Position numbers and translations under genes: made by a program
Notes under the pieces: generated by a model
Databases searched by the model: none
Seen by the model: only the letters and a program-made list of their open reading frames with translations
What the model was told of the DNA's origin: nothing
Shown here: positions 37,853-46,978 of the stretch, piece after piece
Numbering within the stretch: the stretch's first letter is position 1
Layout: each line of letters opens with the position of its first letter
Assembly (NCBI RefSeq): GCF_030053835.1
Contig: NZ_CP125655.1
Coordinates: 1,612,001 to 1,676,000, forward strand
Direction of reading: 5' to 3'
DNA from: Cellulomonas sp. ES6
GTDB lineage: Bacteria; Actinomycetota; Actinomycetes; Actinomycetales; Cellulomonadaceae
Length of the DNA stretch: 64,000 bases

Positions 37853-38005
37853 GTGGGTGCGGGGGTGGGGTGGGTGCGGGGGTGGGGTGGGTGCGGGGGT
37901 GGGGTGGGTGCGGGGGTGGGGTGGGTGCGGGGGTGGGGTGGGTGCGGGGGTGGGGTGGGTGCGGGGGTGGGGTGGGTGCGGGGGTGGGGTGGGTGCGGGG
38001 GTGGG
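37853..38005. repeat. 17-base G-rich minisatellite, nine copies
   Basis: GTGGGTGCGGGGGTGGG repeats exactly every 17 bases from 37853, with nine starts (37853, 37870, 37887, 37904, 37921, 37938, 37955, 37972, 37989). It ends three bases before the DUF4012 stop codon. Each unit has three or more G-runs on the plus strand, so G-quadruplex formation is possible. Glycine-rich open frames through it are incidental. Confidence 0.93.
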
Positions 38006-38007
38006 GG

Positions 38008-39804
38008 TCAGGGGGCGGGGCAGTGGGACTCGACGAGGCCCGGGCCCGTCAGGGTGGGGGTGGTCCAGACGGTGATCCCGCTCGCCGTGGCCGGCACCGT
38101 CAGGGTGTAGGTCTCCGCCCCGCCCGGCTCGAGGCGGGAGGTCACCACGGCGACGTCGCGGCGCGCGGTGCGGGCGGTCTGCCCGCCGACCACGGCGTCG
38201 TCGCGCCGGATCTCGCCGAGCCGGCCGTCACGCGCGGAGTAGAACGACACGTTCGTCGCCAACCACCCGGGCGGCAGCCCGGACCCGCCGTCCCCGAGCA
38301 CCTGCGCCGGGAAGGTCGCGACGTCGGCGGGCGGCCGGTAGCCGAGCGTCAGGTCGATGCGGGCCTGCACGTCCGGTGACCCGCACCCGGTCAGGGTCAC
38401 GGCGACCTGGGCGTCGAGGTCGACGTCGAGCTTGCCGGCCGTCGCGTCGTCGAGGAACACGCCGACGGCCTGCCCCGCCGTGCCGGTCGGCGTCGGCGGG
38501 TCGCCCGTGAGGAACGCCCCGCCGAGCACGGACGCGGCGATCCCCGCCTGCTCGACGGGGTCCGCCGACCACACCGCGACCCGGCGCTGCTCCACGGCGT
38601 CGGCCGCGACCTGCACCGCCGCCCCCGCGGTCGCCGGGTCGGCGGCGGCGTCGCGCAGGACGCCGAACGCCTCCGCCGCGACCTGGGCGTAGAACGCGTC
38701 GCCCGCCTTGGGGTCGCCGTACGCGAGGTAGGCGTCGCGCAGCAGGCCCCGCAGCAGGTCGTCCCCGCCGAGCTCGGTGCCGTCCGCGCTCACGGTCCGC
38801 CCGGTCGCGCCGAGGAGGTCCGCGACGACCACCGGGTCGGTGGCGAGCACCCCATCAACCCGCTGCCCGGTGGACGCGGTCCAGAACGCGGAGGCGGCCT
38901 CGGCCGCACGCGGGAAGTCGGGCGTGAGCACGGTGTCCTGCACCCACCGGCCGAGCCGGTCGCCGAACAGCGCGAGCTCGGCGTCGCTCAGCGGCAGCGC
39001 GGACTCGGCGAGCTCGGGCAGGTCCGCGGTGCTGCGCTGCCCGACGAGCCCCACGGCGCCGTCGCGGGCCTGGAGCACGCTGACGGCACCGACGATGCCG
39101 CCCTGCGCGCGCAGCTCCGCCGGGTTGAGGGACAGCAGCAGGTACGTGCGCGGGCCGTCCGCGCCGAGGAGGCCGGGCAGCACGGGTGCGAGCTCGCGGA
39201 CCGTCTGCAGCGGCCCGGCCGCGCGGTCGACGGCGTCACGGAGCCCGGCCACGGGACCGGCGAGCGGCCCGACCAGCCCGTCGGGGTCGACGGCGCCGAG
39301 GTCGGTGCGCAGCCGCTCGACGGTGGCCGCCGCGCGGTCGAGCGCCGGTGCCGCGTCGGCGAGCGCCTGCAGGTCGACCCAGCCGTCGGGCACGGTGCCC
39401 CCGCCGGCCGACGCGCCTGCGCCGCCGGACGGCTCGGCGAGCGAGTCGAGGGCGTCGAGGAGGTCGGGCGCGGCGTCGCCCGCGAGCGCGTCCGCGGCCC
39501 GGCCGATCGCCGAGACGGCGGCGAGGTCGTCCCCGACGACCGGCAGGTGCTCGGCCACGCGCCACACCGGGTCCTGCCCGGCGGCGTGCACCCGGGCGGC
39601 GGCGTCCTGCACCGCGTCGAGCCGGTGGCGCAGCGCCGCGACGTCGAGCCGCGCGACCTCCTCGCCGGCGCCGGACGCGGCGGCCTGCAGGTCGCGGGCG
39701 GCGTCCGCGGCCTGCCAGGCCCGGTATGCCAGCCACCCGCCGACCAGCAGCACCGCGGTGAGCAGCACGGCGGCGGCCAGGAGCACACGCCGCCGGATGG
39801 TCAT
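38008..39804 (-). CDS. DUF4012 domain-containing protein
   Basis: A 598-residue protein with one N-terminal membrane anchor (RVLLAAAVLLTAVLLVGGWL) and a long extracytoplasmic DUF4012 region. Recognizable are YLLLSLNPAELRAQGGIVGA, LGRWVQDTVLTPDFPRAAEA, ASAFWTASTGQRVDGVLATD and the C-terminal beta domain ending LVESHCPAP. DUF4012 proteins are often found near actinobacterial exopolysaccharide or cell-wall glycan genes, but no reaction is known. The upstream leader contains CATACCGGACAAATCGACC, similar to the surface-protein promoter region (ACAAATCGGACATTT). Confidence 0.9.
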   Translation of the reverse strand: MTIRRRVLLAAAVLLTAVLLVGGWLAYRAWQAADAARDLQAAASGAGEEVARLDVAALRHRLDAVQDAAARVHAAGQDPVWRVAEHLPVVGDDLAAVSAIGRAADALAGDAAPDLLDALDSLAEPSGGAGASAGGGTVPDGWVDLQALADAAPALDRAAATVERLRTDLGAVDPDGLVGPLAGPVAGLRDAVDRAAGPLQTVRELAPVLPGLLGADGPRTYLLLSLNPAELRAQGGIVGAVSVLQARDGAVGLVGQRSTADLPELAESALPLSDAELALFGDRLGRWVQDTVLTPDFPRAAEAASAFWTASTGQRVDGVLATDPVVVADLLGATGRTVSADGTELGGDDLLRGLLRDAYLAYGDPKAGDAFYAQVAAEAFGVLRDAAADPATAGAAVQVAADAVEQRRVAVWSADPVEQAGIAASVLGGAFLTGDPPTPTGTAGQAVGVFLDDATAGKLDVDLDAQVAVTLTGCGSPDVQARIDLTLGYRPPADVATFPAQVLGDGGSGLPPGWLATNVSFYSARDGRLGEIRRDDAVVGGQTARTARRDVAVVTSRLEPGGAETYTLTVPATASGITVWTTPTLTGPGLVESHCPAP

Positions 39805-39814
39805 CGACCGATCG

Positions 39815-41194
39815 TCACATACCGGACAAATCGACCGGCCCGCAGGGGGCCAAGTTCACCCGGGTGGTGTCACACCGACGCGTCGGCGGCCTCCGCGCGG
39901 CGAGCTGGTCGGCCGCCGCACGGCGAGGCGCGGGCACGTCCGGGTGCAGCACCTCGAGGTGGGGGCGCGTCCGCACGTGGTACCGCAGCTCCACCTGCCA
40001 GCGCCGCTTCGCCCACACCGCGGCGAGCGCCGAGACGAGCAGCGCCGTGATCGAGCCGATGCCGATCGACCAGCGCGGGCCGAACGTCTCACCGATCCAC
40101 CCCACGATCGGCGACCCGATCGGCGTCGCCCCGAGCATGACGATCATGTAGAGCGACATCACCCGACCACGCACGGTGGGGTCCGTCGACATCTGGATGG
40201 TCGTGTTGGCCGCCGTCAGCATCGTCAGGGACGCCAGGCCCACCGGGATGCACGCGACCGCGTACGAGGCGTACGTCGGCATCAGCGCCTGCACCCCCGT
40301 CGCCACGCCGAACGCGAACGCCGCCCCGATCACGAGACGCACCCGCGGCCGCTCCCGCCGCGCGGCCAGCAGCGCCCCGCCGAGCGAGCCGATGGCCAGC
40401 ACCGACCCGAGGATCCCGTACTCCCCTGCGCCCTTGCCGAACTCGGCACGCGCCATGAGGGCCGACGTCATCTGGAAGTTGAGGCCGAACGTCGACACCA
40501 CGCCGATCACCGCCATGATCACGAGGATGTCGCTGCGCCCGCGCACGTAGCGGACGCCCTCGCGGATCTGGCCCTTCGCGCGCCGGGCGACCGGCATCGC
40601 GTGCAGCTCGGACGTCCGCATCGCCACGAGCGCCAGGATCGTCGCCGCGAACGACACCCCGTTGATGACGAACACCCAGCCCGTGCCGACCGCCGCGATC
40701 AGCAGCCCCGCGAGCCCCGGCCCGATCAGGCGCGCCGCGTTGAAGGACGTGCTGTTGAGCCCCACCGCGTTCGACAGCCGGCCCGCGGGCACCAGCTCCG
40801 CCACGAACGTCTGCCGCACCGGCTGGTCGACCGCGGCGACCGCCCCCAGCAGCGCCGCGAAGACGTAGACGTGCCAGAGCTCGGCGTGACCCGAGAGCAC
40901 CAGCGCACCCAGGCCGAACGCGAGCACGCCCTGCGCGGCCTGCGTGATCATCAGCAGCTTGCGGCGGTTCACCCGGTCCGCGAGCAGGCCGGCCCAGGCC
41001 GACAGCAGCAGCGTCGGGGCGAACTGCAGCGCGGTCGTGATGCCGACCGCCAGCCCCGAGTCGTCGGACAGGTCGGTGAGCACGAGCCAGTCCTGCCCGA
41101 CACGCTGCATCCAGGTGCCGATGTTCGCGACCAGCGCGCCGGCGAACCACAGCCGGTAGTTGACGTACCTCAGCGAGGCGAAGGTGGAGTTCAT
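39815..41194 (-). CDS. MFS transporter
   Basis: A 459-residue major-facilitator exporter-type protein (EntS/MFS_3-like) with about 12 membrane segments. It begins FASLRYVNYRLWFAGALVAN, then GTWMQRVGQDWLVL and SAWAGLLADRVNRRKLLMIT, the last giving the cytoplasmic loop motif. MSLYMIVMLGATPIGSPIVG marks the second half. The last 45 residues are Arg/Pro-rich, possibly a read-through after a small indel. It starts nine bases after the MarR stop, so MarR-MFS form a unit typical of drug or metabolite efflux. Confidence 0.9.
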   Translation of the reverse strand: MNSTFASLRYVNYRLWFAGALVANIGTWMQRVGQDWLVLTDLSDDSGLAVGITTALQFAPTLLLSAWAGLLADRVNRRKLLMITQAAQGVLAFGLGALVLSGHAELWHVYVFAALLGAVAAVDQPVRQTFVAELVPAGRLSNAVGLNSTSFNAARLIGPGLAGLLIAAVGTGWVFVINGVSFAATILALVAMRTSELHAMPVARRAKGQIREGVRYVRGRSDILVIMAVIGVVSTFGLNFQMTSALMARAEFGKGAGEYGILGSVLAIGSLGGALLAARRERPRVRLVIGAAFAFGVATGVQALMPTYASYAVACIPVGLASLTMLTAANTTIQMSTDPTVRGRVMSLYMIVMLGATPIGSPIVGWIGETFGPRWSIGIGSITALLVSALAAVWAKRRWQVELRYHVRTRPHLEVLHPDVPAPRRAAADQLAARRPPTRRCDTTRVNLAPCGPVDLSGM

Positions 41195-41203
41195 GCAGGG
41201 GCC

Positions 41204-41665
41204 TCATCCTGCCGCGATCCGGCGCAGCAGCACGGCGGCCTGCGCCAGGGTCCGGCGTTCGTCGGGGGTCAGGTTCGAGCTGGTCGGCGAGCCACGCGTC
41301 GCGGCGGCGGCGGGTCTCCCGGACCTCGGCCTCCCCGCGTCCGTCAGGCTCACGACGACCTGCCGCCCGTCGGTGGGGTGCTCCGACTTCGCGACGAACC
41401 CCAGCCCGACCAGGGCGTTCACGGTGCGGGTCATCGACGGCGGCTGCACGTGCTCGGCCTCGGCGAGCGCGCCGGGCGTCAGCGGGCCCTCGCGCAGCAG
41501 GATCGCGAGGACGTTGAACTGCGGGTCCGGCAGGTCGGCGGCGCCGCGCCGTGAGCGGATGCGTCGCGTGGACTTGGCGAGCGCGACGCGCAGCTCACCG
41601 GCGAGCGTCGACGGCCGGCACTGCGCCGCGGCCACACGCGGCTCCTCGGGGGCATCGGCAGGCAT
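41204..41665 (-). CDS. MarR-family regulator with an internal out-of-frame block
   Basis: A 153-residue winged-helix regulator: DLPDPQFNVLAILLREGPLT, QPPSMTRTVNALVGLGFVAK and the wing DGRQVVVSLTDAG. Between about 41275 and 41330 the frame reads an atypical RPRSGRPAAAATRGSPTSS. Shifting one base restores the expected EVRETRRRRDAWLADQL, and the frame then returns to LTPDERRTLAQAAVLLRRIA. So a base loss near 41327-41332 is balanced by a base gain near 41272-41278. It probably controls the MFS gene downstream, binding the AT-rich leader. Confidence 0.88.
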   Translation of the reverse strand: MPADAPEEPRVAAAQCRPSTLAGELRVALAKSTRRIRSRRGAADLPDPQFNVLAILLREGPLTPGALAEAEHVQPPSMTRTVNALVGLGFVAKSEHPTDGRQVVVSLTDAGRPRSGRPAAAATRGSPTSSNLTPDERRTLAQAAVLLRRIAAG

Positions 41666-41668
41666 GTC

Positions 41669-41698
41669 CTTACCCTAACTCATTACCTTCGCTAACGA
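41669..41698. promoter_or_regulatory. AT-rich MarR leader with TTACC/TAAC repeats
   Basis: CTTACCCTAACTCATTACCT followed by TCGCTAAC contains TTACC twice and CTAAC twice as direct repeats, right upstream of the MarR start. It is the only AT-rich patch here and likely contains the promoter and operator. The remaining bases to 41984 hold only the palindrome at 41745-41802. Confidence 0.5.
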
Positions 41699-41744
41699 CA
41701 CCGCCGCCCTCTCGACCGCCGCACCCGCGGGCCGGTCGGCTCGT

Positions 41745-41802
41745 CGAGAGTGCAGTCGTTGCGGGTTTCGCCGCTCTGAACCCCGCAACGACTGCACTCT
41801 CG
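41745..41802. repeat. 58-base palindrome, type B variant
   Basis: Arms CGAGAGTGCAGTCGTTGCGG+G and CCCGCAACGACTGCACTCTC+G form a perfect 21-base stem that can extend by wobble pairs. It belongs to the dispersed palindrome family of this window. Confidence 0.85.
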
Positions 41803-41984
41803 TGCGGCAGCACGGGCGGGAGGTCGAGCGGGACGGGCAGGTCGAGCGGACCGCACGGGTCTGAGCGGTCCGGACGGGTCGGTCAGCGGGGACGGGTCCT
41901 CCACAGGGCCAACCGGATGGTCCGGTCCCCAGGACGACCACCCCGGTACTGCCCTTCGCGGGCCCGACGCATCACCGTGGCTGC

Positions 41985-42989
41985 ATGCCGCAACGCCCCG
42001 CTCCTGTGCCGTCAGGGCTCGGGGCGGCGTTCAGCGTCCGTGAGGGCCGGGCCGCGGGCATGACACCGGCGCAGCTCCGTCGTGAGTCCCTCCGGGCGCC
42101 GACCCGCGGCTTCCGCGCCACCGGACCACCTCCGGAGGCGGTCGACGTCCTGGCCCGGTGCCGCGAGGCCTTGCCGTGGCTACCGGCGGACGCGGTGTTC
42201 TGCGGTGCGACGGCACTCGCGCTGCTGCACGTGGACCTGCCGCGAGGCGTCGACCCGGCGGGCGCTCTGCACGTCGAGGTCGGCCCGGGCACCACGCCGC
42301 CGCGTCGGCCGGGTGTCCGGGGCCATCGCCGTAGCGAGCCCGGGGTCCCCACGCGGTTGCTCGCGGGCGGCGTGCGGGTGCTGCCGCCCGAGGTGGTGTG
42401 GACCCGGATGGGCGGCGAGCTCGACGAGGAGGAGCTCGTCGTGCTCGGCGACGCGCTCACCCGCCGACGCGCCCCGCTGTCGTCCGTCGGCGGGCTCGAG
42501 GACGCCCTCGCGCTCCTGCCGCCGAGGGCACGTGGCCGGCGACGGCTGCGCGCGGCGCTGTCGCGGGTCCGACCTCGCACGGACTCGCCGATGGAGACGC
42601 GGCTGCGCCTCCTGGTCGTCAGGGGCGGCCTCCCCGAGCCGGTCGTCAACGTGCCGGTGCTGTCGGGCTCCGGGACGTTCGTCGCGCTGCCGGACCTCAG
42701 CTACCCGGCGTCGAAGGTCGCGATCGAGTACGACGGGGACGTGCACCGGACGGACCGCACGACCTGGCGGCGGGACATCGGCCGGCGCCAGGCGATGGAG
42801 GCGCTCGGCTGGCGGGTCGTCACGTGCACCGCGGACGACCTCCGACGCCCCGCCCGGACACTCACCTGGATCCGCGCGGCCCTGACCCACGGCCTCGCCC
42901 GGCCCCACGAGGTTGCAGCAGATGCGGGGTTCAGCGCGACGAACCCCGCATCTGCTGCAATCTCGACGCGAGGCGCGGGCGGGCGGTGA
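41985..42989 (+). CDS. DUF559-like endonuclease-domain protein
   Basis: A 334-residue protein of a type common in actinobacteria: an N-terminal helical region resembling AbiEi-type antitoxin-like proteins (GMTPAQLRRESLRAPTRGFR, AVFCGATALALLHVDLP) and a C-terminal Vsr/DUF559-type nuclease fold. The second part shows SPMETRLRLLVVRGGLPEPV, KVAIEYDGDVHRTD, WRRDIGRRQAMEALGWRVV, with the E-x-D...R...G pattern. The last 27 or so residues are encoded by the palindrome 42908-42965, so the natural C-terminus may once have ended earlier. Biological role unknown. Confidence 0.75.
   Translation: MPQRPAPVPSGLGAAFSVREGRAAGMTPAQLRRESLRAPTRGFRATGPPPEAVDVLARCREALPWLPADAVFCGATALALLHVDLPRGVDPAGALHVEVGPGTTPPRRPGVRGHRRSEPGVPTRLLAGGVRVLPPEVVWTRMGGELDEEELVVLGDALTRRRAPLSSVGGLEDALALLPPRARGRRRLRAALSRVRPRTDSPMETRLRLLVVRGGLPEPVVNVPVLSGSGTFVALPDLSYPASKVAIEYDGDVHRTDRTTWRRDIGRRQAMEALGWRVVTCTADDLRRPARTLTWIRAALTHGLARPHEVAADAGFSATNPASAAISTRGAGGR
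42908..42965. repeat. 58-base palindrome, type B, inside a gene end
   Basis: Two 25-base arms (42908-42932 and 42941-42965) pair at 24 positions plus one G/T, with an 8-base loop. The core TTGCAGCAGATGCGGGGTTC matches the elements at 25139 and 25358. It overlaps the 3' end of the DUF559-like gene. Confidence 0.9.
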
Positions 42990-43016
42990 AGGTCAGGGAC
43001 GGCGGACGGCCGCGGG

Positions 43017-44342
43017 TCAGGGGCGGCCGAGGGCGCGGTACGTCCAGCCGGCCGCGCGCCAGCGGGCCGGGTCCAGCACGTTGCGGCCGTCGAGGATGCG
43101 GCGCTCCGCGACGAGGCCCGCGATCGAGTCCGGGTCGAGCGCGCGGTACTCGGCCCACTCGGTCGCGAGCAGCACGACGTCCGCGCCGGTCACGGCCTCC
43201 TCGACGGTCGGCGCGAACGCCAGGCCCGGCCAGGCGGCGCGGGCGTTGTCGACGGCCTGCGGGTCGGTGACCGTGACGTGCGCGCCCTGGAGCTGCATCT
43301 GCGCGGCGACCGACAGGGCCGGCGAGTCGCGGATGTCGTCCGAGTCGGGCTTGAACGCGGCACCCAGCACGGCGATGCGGCGGCCGACGATGGACCCGTC
43401 GCAGACCTCGCGGGCCAGGTCGACCATGCGGACCCGGCGGCGCATGTTGATCGCGTCGACCTCGCGCAGGAACGACAGCGCCTGGTCGACGCCGAGCTCG
43501 CCGGCGCGGGCCATGAACGCCCGGATGTCCTTGGGCAGGCAGCCGCCGCCGAACCCGAGGCCGGCGTTGAGGAACCGGCGGCCGATGCGGGCGTCGTAGC
43601 CGATGGCGTCGGCGAGGCGGGTGACGTCGGCGCCGGTCGCCTCGCACAGCTCGGCCATGGCGTTGATGAACGAGATCTTGGTCGCGAGGAACGAGTTCGC
43701 GGCGACCTTCACGAGCTGCGCGGTGGCGTAGTCGGTGACGACCAGCGGCGTGTCGTCGGCGAGCGGCGTCGCGTACACCTCGTCGAGCAGGAGCCGGGCG
43801 CGCTCGCCCTCCGGGGTGGGCTCGCCGTCGTCGTCGGTCGGGAGGCCGTAGACGAGGCGGTCGGGGTGCAGGGTGTCCTGGACCGCGAAGCCCTCGCGCA
43901 GGAACTCGGGGTTCCAGACGAGCGTCGCGCCGGTGCCGGCGAGCCGCTCGGCGAGCGCCTCCGCGGTGCCGACGGGGACGGTGGACTTGCCGACCACGAG
44001 GTCGCCGGGCTGCAGGTGCGGGAGCAGCGCCGCGAACGCGTCCTCGACGTAGCTGAGGTCGGCGCGGAACTCGCCGTGCTTCTGCGGGGTCCCGACGCAG
44101 AGGAAGTGGACCTGCGCCCCGGCGACGGCGGCGGTGTCGGTGGTGAACTCGAGCCGGCCGGTGCCCTGCGACTCCGTCAGCAGCTCGGGCAGGCCGGGCT
44201 CGTAGAACGGCGCCTTGCCCGCGGCGAGCATCTCGATCTTCGCGGGGACGACGTCGACCCCGACGACGGTGTGACCGAGCTTGGCCATGCTGGCCGCGTG
44301 CACGGCTCCCAGGTAGCCGCACCCGATGACCGACACGCGCAT
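43017..44342 (-). CDS. ugd: UDP-glucose 6-dehydrogenase
   Basis: A 441-residue NAD-dependent enzyme making UDP-glucuronate for glycan synthesis. The Rossmann motif is VIGCGYLGAVHAASMAKLGH, the substrate region STVPVGTAEALAERL, the catalytic Cys is in GLGFGGGCLPKDIRAF, and GAAFKPDSDDIRDSPAL is typical of the third domain. ATG 44342 has AAGGAG six bases upstream. The longer start at 44363 is not supported. Confidence 0.94.
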   Translation of the reverse strand: MRVSVIGCGYLGAVHAASMAKLGHTVVGVDVVPAKIEMLAAGKAPFYEPGLPELLTESQGTGRLEFTTDTAAVAGAQVHFLCVGTPQKHGEFRADLSYVEDAFAALLPHLQPGDLVVGKSTVPVGTAEALAERLAGTGATLVWNPEFLREGFAVQDTLHPDRLVYGLPTDDDGEPTPEGERARLLLDEVYATPLADDTPLVVTDYATAQLVKVAANSFLATKISFINAMAELCEATGADVTRLADAIGYDARIGRRFLNAGLGFGGGCLPKDIRAFMARAGELGVDQALSFLREVDAINMRRRVRMVDLAREVCDGSIVGRRIAVLGAAFKPDSDDIRDSPALSVAAQMQLQGAHVTVTDPQAVDNARAAWPGLAFAPTVEEAVTGADVVLLATEWAEYRALDPDSIAGLVAERRILDGRNVLDPARWRAAGWTYRALGRP

Positions 44343-44424
44343 GACTGCTCCTTCGACCGACACGTGGGGACGGCGTCGAACCTACCCTGCGGGGTGCCGC
44401 GCTGGCACACAGGACAAAACGGGA

Positions 44425-44457
44425 ACGCCGGCCCCGCGAGTCTCACGGGGCCGGCGT
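44425..44457. terminator. Hairpin downstream of the purine permease gene
   Basis: ACGCCGGCCCCG and CGGGGCCGGCGT form a perfect 12-base stem 23 bases past the permease stop, upstream of ugd on the same strand. Confidence 0.7.
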
Positions 44458-44479
44458 CGACCGGTCTGGGACGTCGGGC

Positions 44480-45963
44480 CTAGAGGCCGAGCCAGCCCTT
44501 GATCGGGCCGATGAGGAAGTACACGACGAACAGCGCGCCGGCCACCCACATCAGCGGGTGCACGCGGCGGGCCTTGCCCATCGCGAGCTTGATGACGATG
44601 AACGAGATGACGCCCGCGCCGATGCCGACGGTGATCGAGTAGCTGAACGGCATGAGCACGATCGTGAGGAACGCGGGGACGGCGACCTCGAAGTTCTTCC
44701 AGTCGATGCCCGAGACCTGCATGACCATGAGGAAGCCGACCACGACGAGCGCGGGGGTCGCGGCCTCGAACGGCACCATGTCGACCAGCGGGGACAGGAA
44801 CGTCGCCAGCAGGAACGCGATGCCGGTGGTCACCGACGCGAGACCGGTGCGGGCACCGTCGCCGACGCCCGCGGCGGACTCGACGTAGGACGTGTTGGAC
44901 GACACCGAGGCGGCACCGCCGGCCGCGGCGGCCAGGGAGTCGACCACGAGGATCTGCTTGGTGCGCGGCGGGTTGCCCTGCTCGTCGAGCAGCCCGGCCT
45001 CGCCGCCGACGGCCACCATCGTGCCCATCGTGTCGAAGAAGTCCGCGATCATCACCGAGAACACCAGCAGGATCACGGCGACCAGGCCGATCTTCTCGAT
45101 CGAGCCGAACAGCGAGAACTGGCCGAGCAGCGAGAAGTCCGGCGTGGCCACGACGCTGTCGGGCAGCTGCGGGACGTTGAGCTCCCAGCCGCCCGGGTTC
45201 TCCGCGCTCTGCCCGCCGATGGACCCGACGGCCTCGACGACGATCGCGAGCACGGTCGCGGAGGCGATCGCGATGAGGATGGCGCCCTTGACCTTGCGGG
45301 CCATGAGGATGATCGCGAGGAACAGGCCGACGACGAAGACGAGCAGCGGCCAGGAGCCCAGCGAGCCGGCGATGCCGAGCTCCACGGGCGTGGCCTGGCT
45401 GAGCGGGATGCGGACGAAGCCGGAGTCCACCAGCCCGATGAAGGCGATGAACAGGCCGATGCCGACGCTGATGGCCGTCTTGAGCTCCATCGGGACGGCC
45501 TTGAAGACCGCCTCCCGGAACCCGGTGAGCACGAGCACCAGGATGATGAGGCCCTCGAGCACGACGATGCCCATCGCGTCGGCCCACGTCATGTCGGGCA
45601 GCGAGGCGATGGAGTAGGCGACCACGGCGTTCAGGCCGAGGCCGGCGGCGAGCGCCAGCGGGAAGTTCGCGACGACGCCCATGAGGATGGACATCACGCC
45701 GGCGACGAGGGCCGTGGTGGCGGCGATCATGCCGATGTTGGGCTCGGACCCGCCGCCGAGGAACGACCCGGAGCCGTCCTGCACGGTGCCGATGATCAGC
45801 GGGTTCAGCACGATGATGTAGCTCATCGTGAAGAAGGTGACGAGGCCGCCGCGGATCTCGGTCCCGATCGTCGAGCCGCGCTCGGAGATCTTGAAGAACC
45901 GGTCGATCGCGTTCCGCGGCTGGACGGGCGCAGACGCGGGCGCCCCGTGGAGGTGGTGGACAT
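44480..45963 (-). CDS. AzgA-type NCS2 purine permease, frameshift near its start
   Basis: A protein of about 494 residues with 12-14 membrane segments, of the AzgA branch (adenine/guanine/hypoxanthine uptake): NAIDRFFKISERGSTIGTEI, RGGLVTFFTMSYIIVLNPLI, FPLALAAGLGLNAVVAYSI, VMIADFFDTMGTMVAVG and SVSSNTSYVESAAGVGDGAR. In this sequence ATG 45963 opens MSTTSTG and then leaves frame. One more base in the run 45943-45946 joins it to APASAPVQPRNAIDRFF. The in-frame upstream ATG at 46033 would give an unusual leader and is rejected. No strong ribosome site, so possibly leaderless. Confidence 0.88.
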
Positions 45964-46063
45964 GGGGCGAAGTGTGGCAGAACCGTGAAGGCCGCTGCGC
46001 CCCCGTCCGTGAAACGTTTACCCCCGGAAACACGGCGCGCCCGGCGGCCCGCCCCGGGCACGG

Positions 46064-46550
46064 TCAGATGACGAGCACCGACGCGCAGCCCCGCCCGTAC
46101 CCCGACACCTCGACCTCCAGGTCGAGCCGCCGCACGTACGCGAGCACCCACTGCGCCACGTCGGCGGGCAGCGGGTCGCGCGGCGCGTAGACGGCGTCGA
46201 GCTTGAGGTGCGGGGCGTCGCCGACGTTGAACAGCGCGGCGGTGACGTTGAGGATCTCTCCCGGCGTTCTCCGCGAGCGCGGCGGGCAGGGTCTCCTCCT
46301 CCACGGCGGTCTGCGCCGTGCGGGCCGGCACCAGGGCGATCGCCGCACCGAGGTGGGCGGCGAGCGGCAGGTCGAACAGCACGAGCGCGGACAGCTTCAT
46401 GAGCCGGTCGACGAAGACGCCCACGAGCGCGCCGCCGTTCAGCACGGGGTCGACCATCGGGCCGCCCGTGGCGACCTCGATGTCCCGGCCGACGAGGCCC
46501 TCCCAGAGCTCGCGGACCTCCAGGGCGCTGGGCAGCGGCGTCCCGCTCAT
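46064..46550 (-). CDS. cheX: CheX-type chemotaxis phosphatase, one frameshift
   Basis: About 161 residues of the CheX/CheC phosphatase family, which dephosphorylates CheY-P. The frame starts SALEVRELWEGLVGRDIEVA, then GPMVDPVLNGGALVGVFVDR. After a one-base insertion near 46254-46264 it continues EILNVTAALFNVGDAPHLKL and ends GYGRGCASVLVI. The catalytic E-x2-N is in the joined segment AENAGEILN. ATG 46550 overlaps the CheY stop (ATGA). It is the last gene of the chemotaxis run. Confidence 0.8.
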
Positions 46551-46918
46551 GCCAGCACCGGCTCGATCGCGTCGCGGAACGTGTCCGCGGTGAACGGCTT
46601 GGCGATGAGGAACAGGGCACCCGCCTCGTCGGCGAGCGTGCGCATCTCGTCCGACCCCTCCGAGGTGACGAAGCCGAACGGCGTCGAGAAGCCCTCCGCA
46701 CGCAGCCGGCGCAGCAGGTCGATGCCGGTGAGGTTCGGCATGTTCCAGTCCGAGAGCACGACGTCCGGCTCGTCGGCGCGGACCGCCTCGAGCGCCTCCT
46801 GGCCGTCGGACGCCTCGCGGACGTCCCAGTCGTAGCCGGCCTGGCGCAGCGTGCGGATCACGATCTGCCGCATGACGCGGCTGTCGTCGGCGATGAGCAC
46901 GCGGATCATGCTCGTCAC
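46547..46918 (-). CDS. cheY: CheY-type response regulator 1
   Basis: A 123-residue single-domain receiver. Acid pocket VLIADDSRVMRQI, phospho-Asp in DVVLSDWNMPNLTGIDLL, Thr/Ser in FGFVTSEGSDE and Lys in ALFLIAKPFTADTF. It is coupled to the CheX-type gene behind it by a 4-base overlap, suggesting the pair works as regulator and phosphatase. It likely signals to the flagellar switch. Confidence 0.92.
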   Translation of the reverse strand: MTSMIRVLIADDSRVMRQIVIRTLRQAGYDWDVREASDGQEALEAVRADEPDVVLSDWNMPNLTGIDLLRRLRAEGFSTPFGFVTSEGSDEMRTLADEAGALFLIAKPFTADTFRDAIEPVLA

Positions 46919-46978
46919 TTCCCTTCGGGTCGGGGTGCCGGGCCAGGGCCGCGGCGGGTCGGGCGGTCGGCGCTGCGG

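Noticed and set aside
37853..38005. Glycine-rich (PE_PGRS-like) coding repeats
   Set aside because: The open frames through the 17-base array exist in several phases only because the unit has no stop codon. There is no start with a ribosome site and no conserved domain.
41745..42965. tRNA or other structured RNA gene
   Set aside because: The stems are single long hairpins without cloverleaf elements, and related copies occur in several unrelated gaps.
44480..46033. Purine permease starting at ATG 46033
   Set aside because: The extra leader is Arg/His/Ser-rich with no family similarity, whereas ATG 45963 plus one base gives a typical start.
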